Shown here piece by piece: positions 1 to 13,900 of a stretch of 64,000 nt of DNA (position 1 is the first letter of the stretch; each line of letters begins with the position of its first letter). Below the pieces are notes generated by a model. That model saw only the letters and a program-made list of their open reading frames with translations, was not told the origin of the DNA and ran no database searches. Source of the DNA: Bubalus kerabau (lineage: Eukaryota; Chordata; Mammalia; Artiodactyla; Bovidae); NCBI RefSeq assembly GCF_029407905.1, contig NW_026577901.1:1922001-1986000 (forward strand), written 5' to 3'. The position numbers were made by a program, and so were the translations under genes.

Positions 1-1770
1 GTCGATGGAACCCAGGGTTTCCTGCTGCAACCCAAGAAAGACCTCGAGAGTCCTTCTTTAACACGTTTTCAGGCCCAATTCCCCTACCATGACTCGAGAA
101 CAATGACGGGCTCCCTCTCACCACGTGCATAGAGACCTGACTGCCCTGGCACCACATGAGAGGCTCACTGAGCTCCCAGTCTTACTTCGTGAGAAACCCC
201 ACACTAGCGCCACAGCTCGAGAAAACCTACGAGATGCCCCAGTCATCGGGAGATGAGGGCCTTCATTTCCTGCATTGCCTGGAGAGCAATCCCGTGTCCT
301 CCCTCCAAACACCAGAGGAGGTTTGACTCCCTTTAAGCCACTCAGTGGGCTCCAAGACATACCCGTCCGACTCGAGAGGAGAGCAGAGTCCTTTGCTTCC
401 CCTCGAGACGAGGCCTGACTCCAGGGTGAGTCTGGAATGCAACCCCGAGATTCCTGTCGCCCCTTGACATGAACATTAGGTCCTGCACACAAGCCTTGGT
501 GGGGTCTCTTTTGCCTTCAGTGACTAGAGCGCACCTCCAGCTCTTCCTCGAATCTCGAATGGAAGATAAGACTTTTGTGGGCCAACACAAGAGGAAGCAT
601 GAATTCCCTGTGGTAACTCAAATATCCCACCGCAAGTCGAGAAAAACCAAGTGGTTCCCCAGTCATTCCAAGATGAGGCCCTTGCCCGCTGGAGCACCCC
701 AAGAGAAGTCCCACGTTCCAATTGGAAGAGCGAAACGGTACTTGGAACGCGTTATGCGACCCCAAAAGTTACCCGACATACCTGTCTCACTTGAGGGAAA
801 CACCGAGGTTCCCAGCAGCACTTCATCTGAGCCACTTCTCCCCTCCTGATCGCCACAGGAGGGTCGATTCCTCTGCTTTGTCTGGAAGGGTTTCATGAAC
901 TTCGCAGCACACCTCAGGATGAGGCCGGTTTCATGAGGAAATTCGAGACTAGCCACGTGGGTGGTGCCAAATGCTGAACGACCCCGATTTCCCAGTCCGC
1001 TCTTCATAAGAACACGATGCCCGGACACCTCTTCGAAGGCAACCCTGTGGATGAAGACACAAAACGAAGGGTCACTGACACCCCCATGCATCGTCTGGAA
1101 AAACCTGCAGATTCCACACACAGTTTGACAAGGGCCTGAAACCCCATGAACAACTCGAGAGGCAAGCGGAGTTCCATTCCTCAGAAAAGACATAGCCTGA
1201 CTCTCCTGTCCCAACTCTGCAGGGACACTATGATCAGAGTCAGAATTGGAGAGGAAGCCTGAGGTTCCTGCCTCCCCTCGAGGTGAGGCCCTCTTCCATT
1301 GCGACAAACCCAGTGGAGTCCCGAGAGGCCCCGCCAAATCCACAGCGTCCCTCACCTCTCAGAGGCACCCTGGGAAGTTTCCTCAGGTCCCTGGCAGAAG
1401 TCGGGGGAAACGAGGGTTTCCCGCTGCAACCCGAGAAAGACATCGAGAGTCCTTCTTCAACGCGTCTTGAGGCCCTAGTCCCCTCCCATGACTCGAGAAC
1501 AATGACGCGCTCCTTCTCGCCACGTGCATGGAGACATGACTTCCCTGGAACCGCACGAGAGGCTCCCTGAGATCCTCGTCGTGTCTCGGGAGAAAACCCC
1601 CACGGGTGCCGCAGCTCGAGGAAACCCCTGAGATGCCCCCGTCCTCGCGAGGTGACGGCCTTCTTTTCCTGCCTGGCCTGGACAGTAATCACGAGTCCTC
1701 TCTCAAAAGTGAAGAGGAGGCTGGACTCCCTTGAGGCCACTCAGGGGGCACCAAGATATCCACGTCGCGA
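1..1770 (+). repeat. Satellite edge block, copy 1 (left of homogeneous array 1)
   Basis: Diverged monomer sequence that matches 15,899 onward at a constant offset of 15,898 bp. Over the first 1.2 kb I find only about 14 substitutions and one or two single-base indels, so identity is near 99%. Similarity continues more weakly to about 1,770, where sequence changes to the array type. The block has the features of the diverged class: a GAATTC site (601), TTGAG or TCAAG where the array has TCGAG, and the variant GGTTTCATGAGG at the phase marker. The left end is the window edge, so the block may extend further. The right boundary is a gradient, accurate to perhaps 50-100 bp. Confidence 0.85.
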
Positions 1771-4700
1771 CTCGGGAGGAGAGCAGAGACCTTGGCTTCC
1801 CCTCGAGACGAGGCCTGATTCCCCGGGGGAGCCTGGAATGCAACCCCGAGATCCGTGCCTTCCCTGGAGAGGAATATTAGGTCCCGGACACACGCCTAGG
1901 TGAGGTCTCTTCGGCCCTGCATTGATTCGAGCGCAACCCCCAGCTTTCCCTCGCAATCCGAGGGAAAGATTGGGCTTCCCAGGGCCAACCCAAGGGGAAG
2001 GCTGAGATCCCCGTCGTAACTCGAGAATGCCGCCGCAACTCGAGAAAAACCACGTGGTTCCCACCTCTTGGCAAGATGAGGCCCTTGCCCGCCACGGCGT
2101 CTCAAGGGAAGTCCCCTGTTCCGCCCTGAAGGGCGAAACGGTCCCTGACAGCCTTCCTGCGACCTCAAAATGTCCCCCGACACGCCGGGGTCCCCCGAGG
2201 GGAACACCGAGGGTCCCGGCAGCGCTTCCTCTGAGCCCCTTCTCCCCTCCTGATCGCGACAGGAGAGGCGATTCCCCTGCGTGGTCTGGAAGGGGTTCAC
2301 GGCCTTCCCGGCGCACCTCAGGATGAGGCCGGTCTCACGAGGAAATTCGAGACGAGCCACGTGGTTGGGGCCACATGCCGAACGCCCCCGATTCCCCGGT
2401 CCGCCCTTGAGAAGGACCCGAGGCCCGGACCCCTCTTCGAAGGCAACCCTGTGGGTGAAGGCACAACACGAAGGGCACTGCCACCCCCGTGCATCGTCCG
2501 CAAAGACCCGCGGGTTCCACACACAGCTCGACGATGGGCCTGAGACCCCCTGAGCAACTCGAGAGGCCAGCGGGGTTCCCTTCCTCAGACAAGACGAGGC
2601 CTGACTCTCCTCTCCCAACTCTGCAGGGACCCTGCGGTCGGAGTCCGAAACGGAGAGGAAGCCTGAGGTTGCTGCCTCCCCTCGAGGTGAGGCCCTCTTC
2701 CGTTGTGCCAGACCCAGCGGAGTCCCGAGGTGCACCGCCACCTCCACAGGATCCCTCGCCTCTCAGAGGCACCCTGGGAAGTTCCCTAAGGTCCCCGGCA
2801 GAAGGCGAGGTACACGAGGGTTTCCCGCCGCCCCCCGAGAAAGACCTCGAGAGTCCTTCTTCAACGCGTCTCGAGGCCCTAGTCCCCTCCTGTGACTCGA
2901 GAGCCAGGACGCGCTCCCCCTTGCCACGCGCATGGAGACCTGACTTCCCTGGCGCCGCACGAGAGGCTCCCTGAGATCCTCGTCGTGCCTCGGGAGAAAA
3001 CCCCCACGGGCGCCGCAGCTCGAGGAAACCCCTGAGACGCCCCCGTCCTCGCGAGCTGAGGGCCTTCTTTTCCTGCATGGCCTGGAGAGCAATCCCGGGT
3101 CCTCTCTCCAAACGGAAGAGGAGGCTGGACTCCCTTGAGGCCGCTCAGGGGGCTCCAAGAGACCCGCGTCGTGACTCGAGAGGAGAGCGGAGTCCTTGGC
3201 TTCCCCTCGAGACGAGGCCTGACTCCCCGAGGGAGCCTGGAATGCAACCCCGAGATCCCTGCCTTCCCTGGAGAGGAATATTAGGTCCCGGACACACGCC
3301 TAGGTGAGGTCTCTTCAGCCCTGCAGTGACTCGAGCGCAACCCCCAGCTTTCCCTCGCAAACCGAGGGGAAGATTGGGCTTCCCAGGGCCAACCCAAGGG
3401 GAAGGCTGAGATCCCCGTCGTAACTCGAGAATCCCACCGCAACTCGAGAAAAACCACGTCGTTCCCACCTCTTGGCAAGATGAGGCCCTTGCCCGCCACG
3501 GCGTCTCAAGGGAAGTCCCCTGTTCCGCCCTGAAGGGCGAAACGGTCCCTGACAGCCTTCCCGCGACCCCCAAAAGTCCCCCGACACGCCGGGTTCCCTC
3601 GAGGGGAACACCGAGGGTCCCGGCACCGCTTCCTCTGAGCCCCTTCTCCCCTCCTGATCGCGACAGGAGAGGCGATTCCCCTGCGTGGTCTGGAAGGGGT
3701 TCCCGGCCTTCCCGGCGCACCTCAGGATGAGGCCGGTCTCACGAGGAAATTCGAGACGAGCCACGTGGGTGGGGCCACATGCCGAACGCCCCCGATTCCC
3801 CGGTCCGCCCTTGAGAAGGACCCGAGGCCCGGACCCCTGTTCGAAGGCAACCCTGTGGGGGAAGGCACAACACGAAGGGGCACTGCCACCCCCGTGCATC
3901 GTCCGCAAAGACCCGCGGGTTCCACACACAGCTCGACGAGGGGCCTGAGACCCCCTGAGCAACTCGAGAGGCCAGCGGGGTTCCCTTCCTCAGACAAGAC
4001 GAGGCCTGACTCTCCTGTCCCAACTCTGCAGGGACCCTGCGGTCGGAGTCCGAAACGGAGAGGAAGCCTGAGGTTGCTGCCTCCCCTCGAGGTGAGGCCC
4101 TCTTCCGTTGCGCCAGACCCAGCGGAGTCCCGAGGGGCCCCGCCACCTCCACAGGATCCCTCGCCTCTCAGAGGCACCCTGGGAAGTTCCCTAAGGTCCC
4201 CGGCAGAAGGCGAGGGACACGAGGGTTTCCCGCCGCCCCCCGAGAAAGACCTCGAGAGTCCTTCTTCAACGCGTCTCGAGGCCCTAGTCCCCTCCCGTGA
4301 CTCGAGAGCCAGGACGCGCTCCCCCTCGCCACGCGCATGGAGACCTGACTTCCCTGGCGCCGCACGGGAGGCTCCCTGAGATCCTCGTCGTGCCTCGGGA
4401 GAAAACCCCCACGGGCGCCGCAGGTCGAGGAAACCCCGGAGACGCCCCCGTCCTCGCGAGCTGAGGGCCTTCTTTTCCTGCATGGCCTGGAGAGCAATTC
4501 CGGGTCCTCTCTCCAAACGGAAGAGGAGGCTGGACTCCCTTGAGGCCGCTCAGGGGGCTCCAAGAGACCCGCGTCGCGACTCGAGAGGAGAGCGGAGTCC
4601 TTGGCTTCCCCTCGAGACGAGGCCTGACTCCCCGGGGGAGCCTGGAATGCAACCCCGAGATCCCTGCCTTCCCTGGAGAGGAATAGTAGGTCCCGGACAC

Positions 4701-7700
4701 ACGCCTAGGTGAGGTCTCTTCGGCCCTGCAGTGACTCGAGCGCAACCCCCAGCTTTCCCTCGCAACCCGAGGGGAAGATTGGGCTTCCCAGGGCTAACCC
4801 AAGGGGAAGGCTGAGATCCCCGTCGTAACTCGAGAATCCCGCCGCAACTCGAGAAAAACCACGTGGTTCCCACCTCTTGGCAAGATGAGGCCCTTGCCCG
4901 CCACGGCGTCTCAAGGGAAGTCCCCTGTTCCGCCCTGAAGGGCGAAATGGTCCCTGACAGCCTTCCTGCGACCCCCTAAAGTCCCCCGACACGCCGGGTT
5001 CCCTCGAGGGGAACACCGAGGGTCCCGGCACCGCTTCCTCTGAGCCCCTTCTCACCTCCTGATCGCGACAGGAGAGGCGATTCCCCTGCGTGGTCTGGAA
5101 GGGGTTCCCGGCCTTCCCGGCGCACCTCAGGATGAGGCCGGTCTCACGAGGAAATTCGAGACGAGCCACGTGGGTGGGGCCACATGCCGAACGCCCCCGA
5201 TTCCCCGGTCCGCCCTTGAGAAGGACCCGAGGCCCGGACCCCTCTTCGAAGGCAACCCTGTGGCTGAAGGCACAACACGAAGGGGCACTGCCACCCCCGT
5301 GCATCGTCCGCAAAGACCCGCGGGTTCCACACACAGCTCGACGAGGGGCCTGAGACCCCCTGAGCAACTCGAGAGGCCAGCGGGGTTCCCTTCCTCAGAC
5401 AAGACGAGGCCTGACTCTCCTGTCCCAACTCTGCAGGGACCCTGCGGTCGGAGTCCGAAACGGAGAGGAAGCCTGAGGTTGCTGCCTCCCCTCGAGGTGA
5501 GGCCCTCTTCCGTTGCGCCAGACCCAGCGGAGTCCCGAGGGGCCCCGCCACCTCCACAGGATCCCTCGCCTCTCAGAGGCACCCTGGGAAGTTCCCTAAG
5601 GTCTCCGGCAGAAGGCGAGGGACACGAGGGTTTCCCGCCGCCCCCCGAGAAAGACCTCGAGAGTCCTTCTTCAACGCGTCTCGAGGCACTAGTCCCCTCC
5701 CGTGACTCGAGAGCCAGGACGCGCTCCCCCTTGCCACGCGCATGGAGACCTGACTTCCCTGGCGCCGCTCGGGAGGCTCCCTGAGATCCTCGTCGTGCCT
5801 CGGGAGAAAACCCCCACGGGCGCCGCAGGTCGAGGAAACCCCGGAGACGCCCCCATCCTCGCGAGCTGAGGGCCTTCTTTTCCTGCATGGCCTGGAGAGC
5901 AATCCCGGGTCCTCTCTCCAAACGGAAGAGGAGGCTGGACTCCCTTGAGGCCGCTCAGGGGGCTCCAAGAGACCCGCGTCGCGACTCGAGAGGAGAGCGG
6001 AGTCCTTGGCTTCCCCTCGAGACGAGGCCTGACTCCCCGGGGGAGCCTGGAATGCAACCCCGAGATCCCTGCCTTCCCTGGAGAGGAATAGTAGGTCCCG
6101 GACACACGACTAGGTGAGGTCTCTTCGGCCCTGCAGTGACTCGAGCGCAACCCCCAGCTTTCCCTCGCAACCCGAGGGGAAGATTGGGCTTCCCAGGGCC
6201 AACCCAAGGGGAAGGCTGAGATCCCCGTCGTAACTCGAGAATCCCGCCGCAACTCGAGAAAAACCACGTGGTTCCCACCTCTTGGCAAGATGAGGCCCTT
6301 GCCCGCCACGGCGTCTCAAGGGAAGTCCCCTGTTCCGCCCTGAAGGGCGAAACGGTCCCTGACAGCCTTCCCGCGACCCCCAAAAGTCCCCCGACACGCC
6401 GGGTTCCCTCGAGGGGAACACCGAGGGTCCCGGCACCGCTTCCTCTGAGCCCCTTCTCCCCTCCTGATCGCGACAGGAGAGGCGATTCCCCTGCGTGGTC
6501 TGGAAGGGGTTCCCGGCCTTCCCGGCGCACCTCAGGATGAGGCCGGTCTCACGAGGAAATTCGAGACGAGCCACGTGGGTGGGGCCACATGCCGAACGCC
6601 CCCGATTCCCCGGTCCGCCCTTGAGAAGGACCCGAGGCCCGGACCCCTCTTCGAAGGCAACCCTGTGGGTGAAGGCACAACACGAAGGGGCACTGCCAAC
6701 CCCGTGCATCGTCCGCAAAGACCCGCGGGTGCCACACACAGCTCGACGAGGGGCCTGAGACCCCCTGAGCAACTCGAGAGGCCAGCGGGGTTCCCTTCCT
6801 CAGGCAAGACGAGGCCTGACTCTCCTGTCCCAACTCTGCAGGGACCCTGCGGTCGGAGTCCGAAACGGAGAGGAAGCCTGAGGTTCCTGCCTCCCCTCGA
6901 GGTGAGGCCCTCTTCCGTTGCGCCAGACCCAGCGGAGTCCCGAGGGGTCCCGCCACCTCCACAGGATCCCTCGCCTCTCAGAGGCACCCTGGGAAGTTCC
7001 CTAAGGTCCCCGGCAGAAGGCAAGGGACACGAGGGTTTCCCACCGCCCCCCGAGAAAGACCTCGAGAGTCCTTCTTCAACGCGTCTCGAGGCCCTAGTCC
7101 CCTCCCGTGACTCGAGAGCCAGGACGCGCTCCCCCTCGCCACGCGCATGGAGACCTGACTTCCCTGGCGCCGCACGAGAGGCTCCCTGAGATCCTCGTCG
7201 TGCCTCGGGAGAAAACCCCCACGGGCGCCGCAGCTCGAGGAAACCCCTGAGACGCCCCCGTCCTCGCGAGCTGAGGGCCTTCTTTTCCTGCATGGCCTGG
7301 AGAGCAATCCCGGGTCCTCTCTCCAAACGGAAGAGGAGGCTGGACTCCCTTGAGGCCGCTCAGGGGGCTCCAAGAGACCCGCGTCGCGACTCGAGAGGAG
7401 AGCGGAGTCCTTGGCGTTCCCTCGAGACGAGGCCTGACTCCCCGGGGGAGCCTGGGGTGCAACCCCGAGATCCCTGCCTTCCCTGGAGAGGAATATTAGG
7501 TCCCGGACACACGCCTATGTGAGGTCTCTTCGGCCCTGCAGTGACTCGAGCGCAACCCCCAGCTTTCCCTCGCAACCCGAGGGGAAGATTGGGCTTCCCA
7601 GGGCCAACCCAAGGGGAAGGCTGAGATCCCCGTCGTAACTCGAGAATCCCGCCGCAACTCGAGTAAACCCACGTGGTTCCCACCTCTTGGCAAGATGAGG

Positions 7701-7965
7701 CCCTTGCCCGCCACGGCGTCTCAAGGGAAGTCCCCTGTTCCGCCCTGAAGGGCGAAACGGTCCCTGACAGCCTTCCTGCGACCCCCAAAGTCCCCCAACA
7801 CGCCGGGTTCCCTCGAGGGGAACACCGAGGGTCCCGGCACTGCTTCCTCTGAGCCCCTTCTCCCCTCCTGATCGCGACAGGAGAGGCGATTCCCCTGCGT
7901 GGTCTGGAAGGGGTTCCCGGGCTTCCCGGCGCACCTCAGGAGGAGGCCGGTCTCACGAGGAAATT
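1771..7965 (+). repeat. Homogeneous satellite array 1 (about 4.4 monomers of 1,405 bp)
   Basis: Phase markers at 2321, 3725, 5130, 6535 and 7939 give steps of 1404, 1405, 1405 and 1404 bp. Neighbouring monomers differ by scattered single bases only. Diagnostic array-type features include a 14-bp inverted repeat CGCCCTGAAGGGCG (2,122-2,135 and 3,526-3,539), ACGCGT followed by CTCGAG, and GAGATCCCCGTCG where diverged monomers have GAATTCCCCGTCG. I found no EcoRI site in the array monomer. The right end turns into diverged sequence within one monomer at about 7,965, just after the marker at 7,939. Homogeneity of this kind is the usual mark of recent unequal exchange or gene conversion. Confidence 0.88.
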
Positions 7966-10900
7966 CGAGACTAGCCACGTGTGAGGTGCCACGTGCCGAA
8001 CGACCCCGATTTTCCGGTCCGCTCTTGATAAGAACCCGATACCCGGACACCTCTTTGAAGGCAACCCTGTGGGTGAAGGCACAACACGAAGGGGAACTGA
8101 CACCCCCGTGCATCATCCGGAAAAACCCGCAGGGTCTACACACAGCTCGACAAGGGGCCTGAGACTCCCGGAACAACTCGAGAGGCAACCAGAATTCCAT
8201 TCCTCAGACAAGACGAGGCATGACTCTCCTGTCCCAACACTGCAGGGACCGTGCAGTCGGAGTCCGAAACCGAGAGGAAGCCTGAGGTTCCTGCCTCCCC
8301 TCGAGATGAGGCCCTCTTCCATTGCGCCGAACCCAGCAGAGTCACGAGAGGCCCTGCCAACTACACAGCATTCCTCACCTCTCAGAGGCACCCTGGGAAG
8401 TTCCCTAAGGTCCCCTGCAGAAGTCGAGGGAAACGAGGGTTTCCCGCCGCAACCCGAGAAAGACCTCGAGAGTCCTTCTTCAACACCTCTTGACGACCTA
8501 GCCGCTTCCCATGACTCGAGAGTGATGACCAGCTCCCCCTCGCCATGCGCATGGAGACCTGACTTCCCTGGAGCCGCACGAGAGGCTCCCTGAGGTCCTC
8601 ATCGTGCCTCGTGAGAAAACCCCCATGGGCGCAGCAGCCTGAGGAAACCCATGAGACGCCCCCGTCATCGCGAGATGAGGGCCTTCTTTCTTGCCTGGCC
8701 TGGAGAGCAATCCCGAGTCCTCTCTCCAAACTGAAGAGGAGGCTCGACACCCTTGAGTCCACTCAGTGGGCTCCAAGAGATCCGTGTCGCGACTTGAGAG
8801 GAAAGCGGAGTCCTTAGCTTCCCCTCCAGGCGAGTCCTGACTCCCCGGGGGAGTCTGGAATGGAAACCCGGGATCCCTGTCTTCCCTTGAGAGGAATATT
8901 AGGTCCTGGACACACGCCTCGATGAGGTCTCTTTGGGCCTGTAGTGACTCGAGCAGAACCCCCAGCTTTCCATCGCAACTCGAATTGAAGATTGGGCTTC
9001 CCAGAGCCAACCCAAGAGAGACCTGAAATTCCTGTCGTTTTCGAGAATCCCGATGCAACTCAAGAAAAACGACGTGGTTCCAACTTCTTCACAGGATGAG
9101 GCCCTTGCCCGCTACAGCGTCTCCAGGGAAGTCCCATGTTCCGTCCTGAAGTGGGAAACGGTACTTGGCTCCCTTGATGCGACCCCTAAAGTTCCCTGAA
9201 ACGCCGGGTTCCCTCGAGTGGAACACCGAGAGTCCCGGCACCACTTCATCTGAGCCCCATCTCCCATCCTGATCGCGACAGGAGAATCCATTCCCCTACT
9301 TTGTGTGGAAGGGGTTCCCGGCCTTCCCGGCGCACCTCAGGATGATGCTGGTCTCACGAGGAAATTCGAGATGAGCCACGTGGGTGGTGCCACATGCAGA
9401 ATGACCCCGATTTCCCGGTCCGCTCTTGAAATGAACCCGATGCCCGGACACCTCTTTGAAGGCAACCCTGTGGGGGAAGGCACAAAACGAAGGGGCACTG
9501 ACACCCCCATGCATCTTCTGGAAACACCCGCAGGTTCCACACACAGCTTGTCAAGGGCCCTGAGACCCCCTGAACGACTCGAGAGGCAAGCAGAGTTCCG
9601 TTACTCAGACAAGACGAGGCCTGACTCTCCTATCCCAACTCTGCAGGGACCCTGTGGTCGGAGTCAGAAATGGAGAGGAAGCCTGAGGTTCCTGCCTCCA
9701 ATCGAGATGAGGCCCTCTTTCATTTCGTCAAACCTAGTGGAGTCCCGAGAGGCCCCTCTAACTCCTCAGTATCCCTCACCTCTCAGAGGCACCTGGGAAG
9801 TTCCCTAAGGTCCCCTGTAGAGGTCGAGGGAAATGAGTGTTTCCCGCCCCAACCCAAGAAAGACCTTGAGAGTCCTTCTTAAATGCCTCTTGAGGCCCTA
9901 GTCCCTCCCATGACTCGAGAGCAATGACGCGATCTGCCTGGCCACACGCATGGAGTCAGGCTTCTCTGCCACAGCACGAGAGACTCCCTGAACTCCCCAT
10001 CATATCTCGTGAGAAACCCCACACTGGCGCCGCAGCTCGAGAAAACCCATGAGACGCCCCCGTCATCACGAGAGGAGGGCCATCTTTAACTTCATGGTAA
10101 GCAGATCAAGCGTGAACCTTCTGTCCAAGCTACACAGGACGCTTGACTCCCTTTAGGCCACTCATTGGGCTCCAAGAGTTACCCGTTCCGACTCGAGAGG
10201 ATAGTGGAGTCCTTTGCTTCTTCTCGAGACGAGGCGTGACCCACCGGGTGAGACTGGAATGCGACCCCGATATCCCTGTCGCCCCTGGAGAGGAACATTA
10301 CGTCCTGGACCCAAGCCTAGATGAGGACTCTTTGCCCTGAAGTGACTCGAGAGCAACCCCCAGCTCTCTCTGACAAGTTGAATGGAAGATTGGACTTCCT
10401 GGGCCAACACAAGAGGAAGCCTGAATTCCCCGTTGTAACTCAAGAATCCCGCCTCAACTCGAGAAAAACCACGTGTTTCCCTCGTCATCGCAATATGAGG
10501 CCCTTGCCCGCTACAGCATCTCCAGAGAATTCCCACGTTCCGTCTTGAAGTGCGAAACTGTACTTGGCACCCTTGATGCGACCTCAAAAGTGCCGTGACA
10601 TACCGGTCTCACTCGAGGGGACCACCGAGGTTCCCGGCACCACTTCATCTGAGCCCCTTCTCCCCTTCTGATCGCGAGCGGTGGGTCGATTCCCCTGCTT
10701 TGTCTGCAAGGGGTTCCTGACCTTCCCGGCGCACCTCAGGATGAGGCCGGTCTCCCGAGGAAATTCGAGACGTAGCCTCGTGGGTGGTACCACATGCTGA
10801 AAGACCCCAATTTTCCGGTACGCTCTTGAAAAGAACCCGATGCCCGGAAACCTCTTTGAAGGCAACCCTGTGGATAAAGGCACAACACGAAGGGGCACTG

Positions 10901-13900
10901 ACACCCCCGTGCATCGTCCGGAAAACCCCGCAGGTTCCACACTCAGCTCAACAAGTGGCCTGTCACTCCGTGAACAACTCGAAAGGCAAGGGGAAATCCA
11001 TTCCTCCACAGAAGACGAGGCGTGACTCTCTTCTCCATACTCTGCAGGTACCCTGCGACCCGAGTCAGAAATGGAGAGGACCCCTGACGTTCCTGCCTCC
11101 ATTCGAGATGAGGCCCTCTTCGATTGCACCAAACCCAGTTGAGTAACGAAGGGCCCCTCCCAAATCCACAGTGTCCCTGACTTCTCAGAAGCACCCTTAG
11201 AAGTTGCCTGAGGTCACCGACACAAATCAAGGGAACCCAGGGTTCCCTGCAGCAACCCGAGAAAGACCTCAAGAGTCCTTCTTCAATGCGTCTTGAGGCC
11301 CGATTCGCCTACTATGACTCGAGAGCAATCACGCACTCCCCTTCACCACACGCACGGAGACCTGACGTCCCTAGCACCACACGAGAGGCTCTCTGAGCTC
11401 CCTGTTGTACCTCGTGAGAAATCTGATACTGGCGCCGCAGCTGGAGAAAACCCACGAGATGCCCCCGTCATCGCGAGATGAGGGCCTTTTTTCCTGCATG
11501 GCCAGGAAAACAATCCCGAGTCATCTCTCCAAACTCCATAGGAGGCTTCACTCCCTTTACGCCACGCAGTGGGCTCCAAGAGATACCCGTCGCGACTCGA
11601 CAGGAGAGCGGAGTCCTTTTTTTCCCCTCAAGACGAGGCCTGACTCTCCGGGTGAGTCGAGAATGCAACCCTGAGATCCCTGTTGGCCCAGTAGTGGAAC
11701 ACTAGGTCCTGGACACAAGCGTAGATGAGGTCTATTTTGCCCTGCAGTGACTGGAGAGCAATCCCCAGTTCTAACTTGCAACTCGAATGGAATACTGGAT
11801 TTTCCTGGCGCCATACAAGAGGCTCCCTGAGATCCCCGTGGTACTTCATGAGACACCCCACACTGGCGCCGCAGCTCGAGAAAACCCACGAGACGCCACC
11901 GTCATCTCGAGATGAGGGCCTTCTTTTCCTGCATGGCCTGGAGTCCAATCCCGAGTCCTCTCTCCAAACTCCACAGGAGGCTTGACTCCCTTTAGTACAC
12001 ACAGTGGGCTCCAAGAGATACCCATCGCGACTCGAGACGAGAGCGGAATTCTTTGCTTACCCTCGAGGTGAGAACTGACTCCCCGGATGAGTCTGGAATG
12101 CAAACCCGAGATCCCTGTCGCCCCTGGAGAGCAACGTTAGATCCTGGACACAAGCCTAGATTAGGTCTCTTTTGCCCTGCAGTGACTCTAGCGCAATCCC
12201 CAACTCCCCCTCGCAACCCGAATGGAAGATTGGATTTCAAGGCCAACAAGAGGAAGCCTAAATTCCCGGTCATAACTCGAGAATCCCGCCGCAACTCGAG
12301 CAAAACCACGTGGTTCTCCCGTCATCGCAAGATGAGGCCCTTGCCCGCTACAGCGTTTCAAAAGATGTCCCAGGTTCCGTCTTGAAATGCGAAACGGTAC
12401 TTGGCACCCTTGATGCGACCCCAAAAGTCCCCCAACACGCCAGTCTCACTCAAGGGGAACACCGAGGTTCCTGGCACCACTTCATTTAAGCCCCTTCTGC
12501 CCTCCTGATCGTGACCGGTGGGTCGATTCCCCTGCTTTGTCTGCAAGGGGGCCCGACCTTCCCTGCACAACTCAGGATGAGGCCGGTCTCATGGGGAAAT
12601 TCGATACGTAGCTTTGTGGGTGGTGCCACTTGCTGAAAGACTCCAATTTCCCGGTCCACTCTTGATAAGAATCCGATGCTCGGACACCTCTTGGAAGGCA
12701 GCCATGAGTATGAAGGTACAACACGAAGGGGCACTAACACACCTGTGCATCATCCGGAAAAACGGGCAGGTTACACACACAGCTCGACAAGTGGCCTGTC
12801 ACCTCGAGAACAACTCGAGAGGCAAGAGGAGTCCCATCCTCCAGAAAAGACGAGGCCTGACTCTCCTGTACCAACATGCAGGGACCTTGCGATCTGAGTC
12901 AGAAATGGAGAGGAACACTGAGGTTCCTGCTTCAACTCGAGATGAGTCCCTCTTACATTCCACCAAATGCAGAGGAGTCTCGAGAGGCCCCTCCAAACTG
13001 CACAGTATCCCTGACTTCTCAGAGGCACTCTGAGAAGCTCCCTGAGGTCGCAGGCACAAGTCAAGGGAACCCTGGGTTTTATGCAGTGACCCGAGAAAGA
13101 CCTCAAGAGTCCTTCTTCAACCCGTCTTGAGGCCCGATTACCCTACCATGACTCGAGAGCAATGACGAGCTCCCCCTAGCCATCTCATGGGGACCTGACT
13201 TCCCTGGCGCCACACGAGAGGCTCCCTGAGCTCCCTCTCGTACCTCGTCAGAAACCCGGCACTAGCGCAGCAGTCTAGAAAACCCACGAGACGCCGCCAT
13301 CATCGCGAGATGAGGGCCTTCTGTTCCTGCATGGCCTGGAGAGGAATCCCGAGTCCTCTATCCAAACACCACAGGAGGCTTGACTCCCTTTAGGGCACAC
13401 AGTGGGCTCCAAGAGATACCCATCGCGACTCAAAAGGACAGCGGAGTTCTTTGCTTCCCCTCGAGACGAGGCCTGATTCCCCGGGTGAGTCTGGTATGCA
13501 ACCCCAAGATCCCTGTCGCCCCTAGGGACGAGCATTAAGTCCTGGACACAAGCCTAGATGAGGTCTATTTTGCCCTGCAGTGACTCGAGAGCAATCCCCA
13601 GCTCTCCCTTTAAACTCGAATGGAAGATAGGACTTCCCTGGCCTAACACATGAGGAAGACTGTATTCCCCGTCGAAACTCGAGAATCCCGCCACAACTCG
13701 AGAAACGCCACGTGGTTCCCCCGTCATCCCAAGATGAGGCCCTTGCCCCCTACAGCGTCTCAAGAGAAGTCCCACGTTCCGTCGTGAAGTGCGAAACGGT
13801 ATTGGCACCATTGAGGCGACCTCAAAAGTTCCTCGACACACCAGTCTGACTCGAGGAGAACACCGAGGTTCCCGGCACCACTACATCTGGGCCCCTTCTC

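Noticed and set aside
2871..3366. 31-bp periodic blocks as a CRISPR-like array
   Set aside because: The 31-mers are contiguous and diverged, with no separate spacers, and the genome is mammalian. They are satellite sub-repeats.
3145..4550. CENP-B box in the array monomer
   Set aside because: I checked by eye each TTCG and CGAA I found in one array monomer and none fits the TTCG-four-A-two-CGGG spacing. A pattern search over all monomers would be decisive.
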